Positions 1-4,420 of a stretch of 6,136 nucleotides of DNA are shown piece after piece. Each line of letters begins with the position of its first letter. The first letter of the stretch is position 1. The notes under the pieces were generated by a model. It was given only the letters and a program-made list of their open reading frames with translations, was not told where the DNA came from and made no database searches. Origin of the DNA: Oscillospiraceae bacterium (lineage in GTDB: Bacteria; Bacillota; Clostridia; Oscillospirales; Oscillospiraceae); the NCBI GenBank assembly GCA_018265835.1, contig JABLYK010000065.1, positions 1-6,136 on the forward strand. The letters run 5' to 3'. The position numbers were made by a program, and so were the translations under genes.

Positions 1-372
1 GACGTGCGCTTTGCTGAGCTCTTTCGCATTCTGGCGCTCGAGGGCGCGCAGCTGATCGTGGTGCCGGCGGCGTTCAATATGACGACCGGCCCGGCGCACT
101 GGGAGCTGCTGTTTCGCGCGCGGGCGCTGGATAACCAGTGCTTTGTCGCGGGCTGCGCTCCGGCGCGGGACGAGACGGCGGGCTATGTTTCCTATGCGCA
201 CTCGCTCGTGTGCGACCCGTGGGGGCGCGTGCAGGCGCAGGCGGAGGCAGCGCCCGAGCTGCTGATCTGTGACATTGACCTTTCCGAGACGGACGCCGTC
301 CGGGCGCAGATCCCGGTCCTGCGCGCGCGGCGCACCGACCTGTATCAGTTGAAATATGAAAAAGACTCGTGA
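1..372 (+). CDS. Carbon-nitrogen hydrolase (nitrilase superfamily), omega-amidase-like, 5'-truncated
   Basis: This is the C-terminal part of a nitrilase-superfamily amidohydrolase; the reading frame is open at the window edge. The first residues, D-V-R-F-A-E-L-F-R, match the block that follows the catalytic cysteine in this family (C-Y-D-x-R-F-x-E-L). The nucleophile and the earlier Glu and Lys of the Glu-Lys-Cys triad must therefore lie just upstream. Downstream come VVPAAFNMTTGPAHWELL, the RARALDNQCFVAGCAPARDE segment, the HSLVCDPWGRV strand pair, and the closing IPVLRARRTDLY motif. This combination resembles omega-amidase/NIT2-type enzymes, which hydrolyse alpha-ketoglutaramate and alpha-ketosuccinamate to 2-oxo acids and ammonia in the cytoplasm. 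Substrate is inferred from family likeness only. A GTG at 4-6 is in frame but falls inside the conserved core, so it is not a start. The last four residues, EKDS, are encoded by a terminator arm. Confidence 0.9.
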   Translation, partial: DVRFAELFRILALEGAQLIVVPAAFNMTTGPAHWELLFRARALDNQCFVAGCAPARDETAGYVSYAHSLVCDPWGRVQAQAEAAPELLICDIDLSETDAVRAQIPVLRARRTDLYQLKYEKDS

Positions 373-388
373 TTTCACGAGTCTTTTT
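359..388. terminator. Bidirectional intrinsic terminator inside the ends of two converging genes
   Basis: A perfect 14-bp inverted repeat (arms 359-372 and 375-388, centre TT at 373-374) has five A at its left edge and five T at its right edge, so it reads as a hairpin plus U-run on both strands. The left arm contains the final codons and the TGA (370-372) of the nitrilase-family gene. The right arm, read on the minus strand, contains the final codons and TGA (375-377) of trmO. There is no untranslated space before either terminator. Confidence 0.9.
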
Positions 389-1052
389 CTGTAATGTCCG
401 TGACGGTCATTTTCTGTCCATTCACGCTGAATTTCACCTCATAGCCGCCGAATTCCAGCCCGTAGACACGGCTGGCGTCCGCCTGATACCGAGGGCGCGG
501 ATCCTGCGCGAGCACGCCGATGAGCGCGTCGCGCTTCTCAGCAGGGAAGCGGGACAGCGGCTCCGGCGGAATCTCCACCGTCAGCGCATGCATCTCCACC
601 TGCCCGGTGAAGCCCTCTGTCGCTTCCGGATGGCAGTCGGCGTAGGGAATGTAGGGCTTGATGTCGTAGATCGGCGTGCCGTCCATCAGGTCCGCCCCGG
701 CGACATGGAGTACCGGGCCGCGCGCGTCGGAAAATGTAATGTCCTCCAGACGCACGCACGACAGACCGATCGGGTTCGGCCGGAACGGCGAGCGCGTGGC
801 GAACACCCCCATGCGCACATTGCCGCCCAGACGCGGCGGACGCACGGTCGGCGACCAGCCGGCGCGCACATTTTCGGAAAACTCCCAGATGAGCCAGATG
901 TGCGAGAACGCCTCCAGCCCGCGCACGGCGTCGCGGCTGCAAAATTCCGGCTCGAAAATAATTTCCGCCTGCAGGCTGTCGACCACGCCGCTTTGGCGCG
1001 GGACGCCGAACTTTGTGGCAAAGTCGCTGTGGATGTGGGCGATGGGCTTCAT
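375..1052 (-). CDS. trmO: tRNA (N6-threonylcarbamoyladenosine(37)-N6)-methyltransferase TrmO (TsaA/UPF0066 family)
   Basis: This 225-residue protein belongs to the TrmO/TsaA family, which uses S-adenosylmethionine to convert t6A37 to m6t6A37 in tRNAs reading ANN codons. The fold is a compact N-terminal beta-barrel with an unusual SAM site, not a Rossmann methyltransferase. Visible signatures are GLEAFSHIWLIWEF (residues 45-58), the diagnostic TRSPFRPNPIGLS (86-98), DLMDGTPIYDIKPYIPYAD (121-139), and the C-terminal-domain motif LAQDPRPRYQ (181-190) followed by YGLEFGGYEVKF. The start is ATG at 1050-1052, which gives the family N-terminus MKPIAHIHSDF and has GGAGGAGG 7 nt upstream. The frame is open to an ATG at 1097, but that would add a Gly-rich segment inside nth. 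The ATG overlaps the nth stop as ATGA, so translation is probably coupled to nth. The C-terminus (EKDS) is read from the shared terminator. Confidence 0.94.
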   Translation of the reverse strand: MKPIAHIHSDFATKFGVPRQSGVVDSLQAEIIFEPEFCSRDAVRGLEAFSHIWLIWEFSENVRAGWSPTVRPPRLGGNVRMGVFATRSPFRPNPIGLSCVRLEDITFSDARGPVLHVAGADLMDGTPIYDIKPYIPYADCHPEATEGFTGQVEMHALTVEIPPEPLSRFPAEKRDALIGVLAQDPRPRYQADASRVYGLEFGGYEVKFSVNGQKMTVTDITEKDS

Positions 1053-1687
1053 CCGTCCGCCTCCTCCGCCGTCTGGCACACGTGGCGCACACAGCATTGG
1101 TCACACATCGGCTTGCGCGCCGTGCATACGGCTCGGCCATGCAGCACGAGCCGGTGGCAGAAGTCGGATGATTCCTCCGGCGGCAGGATGCCGCGCAGCG
1201 CGCTCTCAATCTTGACGGGGTCTTTCAGCCCGTCTACGAGGCCCATCCGATTCGAGAGCCGGATGCAGTGCGTGTCCACGACCACGGCGGGCTTGTGGTA
1301 CACGTCGCCGAGGATGAGATTGGCCGTCTTGCGCCCGACGCCGGGCAGGGAAGTGAGGGCCTCCATCGTGTCCGGCACGCGGCCGCCGTATTCCGCAACG
1401 AGCCTGCGCGCGCACAGGACGATGTCCCGCGCCTTTGCCCGGTAAAAGCCGCAGGAATGGACATAGGGCTCCACGTCCTCCGGTTCGGCGGCGGCAAACG
1501 CCTCGAGCGTCGGGAAGCGTGCATACAGCGCCGGCGTGACCTGATTGACGCGCTTGTCGGTGCATTGTGCTGCCAGCCGCACGGCAAACAGCAGTTCATA
1601 ATCTTTCTGATATTGCAGGGAGCAGTCTGCGGGGTAGGCCTGCGCCAGACAGCGGAGGATCTCCTGCACTTGTTCCGGTGTGCGCAT
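1049..1687 (-). CDS. nth: Endonuclease III (DNA glycosylase/AP lyase)
   Basis: This 212-residue base-excision-repair enzyme has essentially the length of E. coli Nth (211). It removes oxidised pyrimidines and nicks the AP site by beta-elimination. The helix-hairpin-helix LPGVGRKTANLIL spans 114-126 and carries the catalytic lysine K120. The Gly/Pro-loop aspartate is D138 in VVVDTHCIRLSNR. Both positions match the E. coli numbering. The 4Fe-4S ligands are all present as C-x6-C-x2-C-x5-C at C188, C195, C198 and C204. The N-terminal region contains ELLFAVRLAAQCTDKRVNQV. The start is ATG at 1685-1687, with AGAGGTG 6 nt upstream. The frame is open 60 codons further, but those codons run back through the promoter. 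It is the first gene of a two-gene unit with trmO and diverges from rarA. Confidence 0.96.
   Translation of the reverse strand: MRTPEQVQEILRCLAQAYPADCSLQYQKDYELLFAVRLAAQCTDKRVNQVTPALYARFPTLEAFAAAEPEDVEPYVHSCGFYRAKARDIVLCARRLVAEYGGRVPDTMEALTSLPGVGRKTANLILGDVYHKPAVVVDTHCIRLSNRMGLVDGLKDPVKIESALRGILPPEESSDFCHRLVLHGRAVCTARKPMCDQCCVRHVCQTAEEADG
1060..1067 (-). promoter_or_regulatory. Ribosome binding site of trmO, inside the nth coding region
   Basis: On the minus strand this reads GGAGGAGG, 7 nt before the ATG at 1052. It lies in the last codons of nth (encoding AEEADG). It decides the trmO start in favour of 1052 over the upstream in-frame ATG at 1097. Confidence 0.8.
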
Positions 1688-1693
1688 ATTGTT

Positions 1694-1700
1694 CACCTCT
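1694..1700 (-). promoter_or_regulatory. Ribosome binding site of nth
   Basis: On the minus strand this reads AGAGGTG, 6 nt before the ATG at 1687. It starts at about the predicted transcription start, so the leader would be only about a dozen nucleotides. It excludes the in-frame upstream ATG at 1717, which would lie upstream of the -10 box. Confidence 0.7.
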
Positions 1701-1705
1701 ACGGC

Positions 1706-1734
1706 AGTGTAGCACATTTTGCGCCGCCTGCCAA
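1706..1734 (-). promoter_or_regulatory. Sigma-A-type promoter for nth-trmO
   Basis: Read on the minus strand: -35 TTGGCA (1734-1729), a 17-bp spacer, and -10 TACACT (1711-1706). The -10 is preceded by TG at the extended -10 position. Transcription should start near 1699-1700. The spacing is ideal, both hexamers are close to consensus, and the site is placed correctly for the nth start. Confidence 0.75.
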
Positions 1735-1764
1735 GTGCGGCGAGTTGCCAAGGCGCGCAAAATG
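1715..1764. repeat. Inverted repeat at the symmetry axis of the divergent nth/rarA promoters
   Basis: CATTTTGCGC at 1715-1724 is the exact reverse complement of GCGCAAAATG at 1755-1764. The midpoint (1739.5) coincides with the midpoint of the two -35 boxes and of the two -10 boxes, so each arm falls at the same place in the spacer of its promoter. It could be an operator for a symmetric regulator, or the product of duplicating and inverting one promoter. No known operator consensus is recognised. Confidence 0.6.
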
Positions 1765-1773
1765 CGGTATAAT
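1745..1773 (+). promoter_or_regulatory. Sigma-A-type promoter for rarA-DUF951
   Basis: -35 TTGCCA (1745-1750), a 17-bp spacer, and a perfect -10 TATAAT (1768-1773). Transcription should start near 1780, about 22 nt before the rarA ATG. The -35 box is only 10 bp from the divergent nth -35 (1729-1734), so two polymerases could hardly occupy both promoters at once. Confidence 0.85.
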
Positions 1774-1801
1774 ATCGCCATTGCATTACAGGAGGCGCAC
1801 T

Positions 1802-3064
1802 ATGTACAGACCATTGGCGGATGAGATCCGGCCGACGACGCTCGACGAGGTCGTCGGGCAAAAGCATATTCTGGGCCCGAACGGGATGCTCCGCCGCATC
1901 GTGGAATCCGGCGAGATCCCGAATATGGTGTTTTACGGCCCGTCCGGCACCGGCAAGACCACGGTCGCAAGCATCATCGCGGCCAGCACGAACCGCACCC
2001 TGCGCCGCCTGAACGCCACGACCGCGAGCATTTCAGACATTCGCAATATCATCGCGGAGCTCGACACCATGCTCACGCCCGGCGGCGTGCTGCTGTATCT
2101 CGACGAGATCCAGTATTTCAACAAAAAGCAGCAGCAGTCGCTGCTGGAGTTCATGGAGGACGGCCGCATCACGGTCATCGCCTCCACAACGGAAAATCCG
2201 TATTTCTATGTCTATAACGCGGTGCTCAGCCGCAGCACAGTGTTTGAATTCAAGCAGGTGCCGGCCGCCGAGGTGGAAAAGGCCGTGCTGCGCGCGGTGT
2301 CCATTCTCAGTGCGCGGGAAAATGTCACGGCAGACATCGAGCCCGGTACGGCGGGGTATATCGCGTCCGTCTGCGGCGGCGATGTGCGCAAGGCGCTCAA
2401 TGCGGTCGAGCTGCTCTTTTCGGCGGCGCCGAGAGAGGGAGATACCATCCGCCTCCTGCGCGCCGATGCAGAGAACATCACGCAGCGCAGCGCCATGCAC
2501 TATGACCGCGCGGGCGACGATCACTATGACGTCGTGTCCGCGCTCATGAAGTCGCTGCGCGGCTCGGATCCGGACGCGGCGCTGCACTATCTGGCGCGCC
2601 TGCTCGAGGCTGGCGACCTGATCGGCGCCTGCCGGCGCATCCTGTGCTCGGCAAGCGAGGACATCGGCCTTGCCTATCCACAGGCAGCAATGATTGTGAA
2701 ATCCTGCGTGGACAGCGCGCTGCAGCTCGGCCTGCCAGAGGCGCGGCTGCCGCTGGCGGAGGCAGTGCTGCTGCTGGCCACGGCGCCGAAGTCCAACTCT
2801 GTCGTCATGTCCATCGATGCCGCCATTGCGGATGTCCGGGCGGGGAAGGCGGGCCCTATCCCGCGTGAACTGCAGAATGTCCACGCCGACGGCACGGGCT
2901 TCGAGCGTGAACAGGGCTACAAGTATCCGCACAGCTACCCGGGCCATTGGGTGCAGCAGCAGTACCTGCCCGATGAACTGAAAGGAAAGCACTATTACGA
3001 GTACGGCGATAACAAGACCGAACAGGCTGCGTGCGCCTATTGGCAGCGCATCAAGGGGGAGTGA
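1802..3064 (+). CDS. rarA: Replication-associated recombination protein RarA/MgsA (AAA+ ATPase)
   Basis: This 420-residue AAA+ ATPase belongs to the RarA/MgsA/Mgs1-WRNIP1 family, relatives of clamp-loader subunits that act at stalled replication forks with SSB and RecA. In order: PLADEIRPTTLDEVVGQKHILGP (4-26); Walker A GPSGTGKT (46-53); Walker B LLYLDE (97-102) followed by IQYFNKKQQQSLL; sensor 1 region STTENP (128-133); arginine-finger motif LSR (142-144); sensor 2 GGDVRKALN (192-200, R196). The C-terminal tetramerisation region has HYDVVSALMKSLRGSDPDAAL, SEDIGL (285-290), LPLAEAVLLLATAPKSNS and YKYPHSYPGHWVQQQYLP. The catalytic set is intact. After Walker B the segment reads IQYFN where many RarA proteins have IHRFN, and the sensor 1 region continues PYFYVYNAVLSRSTVFEF. 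The ATG at 1802 has AGGAGG (1790-1795) 6 nt upstream and a strong promoter. It is cotranscribed with the DUF951 gene. Confidence 0.95.
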   Translation: MYRPLADEIRPTTLDEVVGQKHILGPNGMLRRIVESGEIPNMVFYGPSGTGKTTVASIIAASTNRTLRRLNATTASISDIRNIIAELDTMLTPGGVLLYLDEIQYFNKKQQQSLLEFMEDGRITVIASTTENPYFYVYNAVLSRSTVFEFKQVPAAEVEKAVLRAVSILSARENVTADIEPGTAGYIASVCGGDVRKALNAVELLFSAAPREGDTIRLLRADAENITQRSAMHYDRAGDDHYDVVSALMKSLRGSDPDAALHYLARLLEAGDLIGACRRILCSASEDIGLAYPQAAMIVKSCVDSALQLGLPEARLPLAEAVLLLATAPKSNSVVMSIDAAIADVRAGKAGPIPRELQNVHADGTGFEREQGYKYPHSYPGHWVQQQYLPDELKGKHYYEYGDNKTEQAACAYWQRIKGE

Positions 3065-3067
3065 GCG

Positions 3068-3253
3068 ATGGACATTCAGGTCGGCGATATTCTGACGATG
3101 AAAAAACAGCACCCCTGCGGCGAGAAACGCTGGGAGGTGCTGCGCATCGGCGCGGACTTCAAGCTCCGCTGCCTCGGCTGCGGGCGCGAGGTCATGGGCC
3201 CGCGCGCAAAGTTCGAGAAAATGGTCCGGCAGATCGACCGGAAAGAGGCATAA
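3068..3253 (+). CDS. DUF951 family protein, small Cys-containing protein of unknown function
   Basis: This 61-residue protein matches the DUF951 (YyzM-like) family: M-D-I-x-V-G-D-I at the N-terminus, K-K-x-H-P-C-G (12-18), W-E-V-L-R-I-G-x-D (22-30), C-L-G-C-G (35-39) and P-R-x-K-F-E-K (45-51). H15/C17 and C35/C38 are spaced so that they could form a small zinc-ribbon-like site, but metal binding is my inference. It has no signal peptide or membrane segment and is basic at the C-terminus, which would suit a cytoplasmic nucleic-acid- or ribosome-associated role. This too is a guess, and the family has no function I can name. The ATG follows the rarA stop by 3 nt, with GGGGGAG (3055-3061) 6 nt upstream, so translation is probably coupled to rarA. 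A terminator begins at its stop codon. Confidence 0.88.
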   Translation: MDIQVGDILTMKKQHPCGEKRWEVLRIGADFKLRCLGCGREVMGPRAKFEKMVRQIDRKEA

Positions 3254-3282
3254 AAAACCGGAGGACGTGTCCTCCGGTTTTT
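3253..3282. terminator. Bidirectional intrinsic terminator between DUF951 gene and degV
   Basis: A 13-bp perfect stem (3253-3265 with 3270-3282, loop CGTG) has a CCGGAGGA core flanked by A5 on the left and T5 on the right. It therefore works as hairpin plus U-run in both directions. It starts at the last base of the DUF951 TAA and ends 2 nt before the minus-strand degV stop (3285-3287), so it serves both converging units. Confidence 0.9.
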
Positions 3283-3284
3283 CT

Positions 3285-4145
3285 TTATCTGTGGATGCCC
3301 TGGAAAAACAGCGCCACGGTGCCGGGCCCGACGTGCGAGCCGGTGACGGGCTCATAGCACACGGTCAGACATTCGCCTGTGAAGCCGCGCTGGCGCAGTC
3401 CATCGAGCAGAAACTGCGCGCCGGCTTCATCGTCCGCGTGCGCGATGCCGATCTCCTCGGTTTTGTCGGCGGCGAGCTTTTCGTAGAAGTCTGCCAGCGC
3501 GGTGAGCGACTGCTTGCGGCCTCGCGTTTTGCCGCACTGGACGATTTTCCCTTCGTCGTCGCCGCGCAGCAGCGGCTTGATCTTGAGCACGGTGCCGACG
3601 ATGGCCGCAGCTTTGCTCACGCGGCCGCCGCGCTCCAGATAGGCGAGGTCGTCGACCGTGAAGTACTGGCACATGGTGCGGCGGCGTTGGGAGATCTGCT
3701 CCACGATGAGTGAGAAGGGTGCGCCGTTTTCGAGCATGCGCGCAGCCTCGAGCACCAGCAGCCCCTCGCCGAGCGAGGCGGCATAGGTGTCAATGGCGGC
3801 AATCTTCCGCTCCGGGAATTCCTCCTGCAGCTCTTCCACGGCCATGGCGGCAGCGTGTGCCGTGCCGCTGATGCCGCCGGACATGCCGATGTAGATCACG
3901 TCGTCTCCGGCGGCCAGTGCCTCATGCAGCGGCTCCAGAAAAGCGGCGAGGTTGATCATGGCCGTGGACACTGGCGCACCGCTGCGCATGGCGTCATAGT
4001 AAGTCTTGCCGTCAAAATCGATTGTGGGATCCTGCTCTGCCTGCACGCCGTTAATGGAATAGTGCAGAGGGATAACACGCAGGGAATATTTCTGAATGTA
4101 AGCAGCCGGCAGATTTGCCGACGTGTCTGTGAAGATCTGGATCAT
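3285..4145 (-). CDS. DegV family protein (fatty-acid-binding, FakB-like)
   Basis: This 286-residue DegV protein has typical family length. Family members bind a fatty acid in a tunnel between two domains, and the characterised FakB proteins present it to the kinase FakA, which makes acyl-phosphate for phospholipid synthesis. Signatures seen: FTDTSANLP (5-13); PVSTAMINLAAF (58-69), the PTTSQP-like site; SGGISGTAHAAAMA (89-102); DTYAASLGEGLLVLEA (119-134); the hallmark FTVDDLAYLERGGRVSKAAAIVG (162-184) and LKIKPLL (187-193); RGRKQSL (208-214); and TGSHVGPGTVALFF (268-281), whose His is usually near the fatty-acid carboxylate. The start is ATG at 4143-4145, with AGGAG 7 nt upstream. The frame is open 26 codons further without family character. 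There is no fakA in the window, so the choice of fatty acid cannot be told. Confidence 0.93.
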   Translation of the reverse strand: MIQIFTDTSANLPAAYIQKYSLRVIPLHYSINGVQAEQDPTIDFDGKTYYDAMRSGAPVSTAMINLAAFLEPLHEALAAGDDVIYIGMSGGISGTAHAAAMAVEELQEEFPERKIAAIDTYAASLGEGLLVLEAARMLENGAPFSLIVEQISQRRRTMCQYFTVDDLAYLERGGRVSKAAAIVGTVLKIKPLLRGDDEGKIVQCGKTRGRKQSLTALADFYEKLAADKTEEIGIAHADDEAGAQFLLDGLRQRGFTGECLTVCYEPVTGSHVGPGTVALFFQGIHR

Positions 4146-4188
4146 GAGAGTGCTCCTTTGCTTGCTCAAAGTGCTGCACGGTGTGCGC

Positions 4189-4217
4189 TCTATATCTGTA
4201 CACCCGTTTCTGTGCAA
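4189..4217 (-). promoter_or_regulatory. Candidate promoter for degV
   Basis: On the minus strand: -35 TTGCAC (4217-4212), a 17-bp spacer, and -10 TATAGA (4194-4189). The start would be near 4182, leaving a leader of about 37 nt before the degV ATG. The -10 matches consensus at only four of six bases, so this is tentative. If correct, the hairpin at 4273-4306 lies upstream of the degV transcript. Confidence 0.45.
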
Positions 4218-4224
4218 ATACAAG

Positions 4225-4311
4225 CTACTGTCATTTTTCCCTGTCTACGTTCCGATTTTACAGTCTCTACCGAAAAAAATGCGGCTCTACAGTCGTGTAG
4301 AGCCGCTCTAC
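4225..4311. repeat. CTAC motif recurring every 20-22 bp (five copies)
   Basis: CTAC occurs at 4225, 4245, 4267, 4287 and 4308, giving intervals of 20, 22, 20 and 21 bp. The last four copies are TCTAC. The copy at 4287 is part of the hairpin at 4281-4306. The spacing is about two helical turns, as seen for arrays of protein sites on one DNA face, but no known operator is recognised and chance is possible. Confidence 0.35.
4273..4306 (-). terminator. Second rho-independent-type terminator, between tsf and degV
   Basis: GCGGCTCTAC (4281-4290) pairs with GTAGAGCCGC (4297-4306), and A4291-T4296 can extend the stem to 11 bp. On the minus strand the hairpin is followed by one A and then seven T (4279-4273). 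The arms share GCGGCTCT/AGAGCCGC with the tsf terminator about 60 bp upstream. It may be a backup terminator for rpsB-tsf, the end of a short transcript, or an attenuator if a promoter lies upstream of it. Confidence 0.75.
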
Positions 4312-4366
4312 TCCCATATAGCGGTAATTTTCGCCGCCAACTTTCCGTCAAAAGGAAGATGCACAC

Positions 4367-4402
4367 AAAAAAATCCCGCGGCTCTGAACAGAGCCGCGGG
4401 AT
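4367..4402 (-). terminator. Rho-independent terminator of the rpsB-tsf operon
   Basis: A perfect 13-bp GC-rich stem (4373-4385 with 4390-4402, 4-nt loop) is followed on the minus strand by a run of seven T (4373-4367, the first overlapping the stem base). It begins 18 nt after the tsf TAA (4421-4423). Confidence 0.93.
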
Positions 4403-4420
4403 AGATCACAGAAGTGAAAC

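Noticed and set aside
1053..1097. Longer trmO start at ATG 1097
   Set aside because: It would add 15 residues inside nth ahead of the conserved N-terminus. The ATG at 1052 has the ribosome binding site and the ATGA overlap.
369..1445. Long plus-strand open frame (358 codons) opposite trmO and nth
   Set aside because: It is a shadow frame with no motif, and both genes on the other strand have complete signatures.
1268..1801. In-frame open extension of rarA upstream (total frame 598 codons)
   Set aside because: It runs antisense through nth, has no family similarity, and lies upstream of the promoter and AGGAGG that serve the ATG at 1802.
2033..3355. Long minus-strand open frame (440 codons) opposite rarA and the DUF951 gene
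   Set aside because: It is a GC-rich shadow of well-supported plus-strand genes. It has no recognisable domain, an Arg/Ala/His-rich composition, and runs through a terminator.
4146..4223. Longer degV start at ATG 4223
   Set aside because: The extra 26 residues have no family character and span the predicted promoter and ribosome binding site region.
4146..4372. T-box or other known riboswitch upstream of degV
   Set aside because: I found no T-box consensus and no recognisable riboswitch core. Only a hairpin with a U-run is visible.
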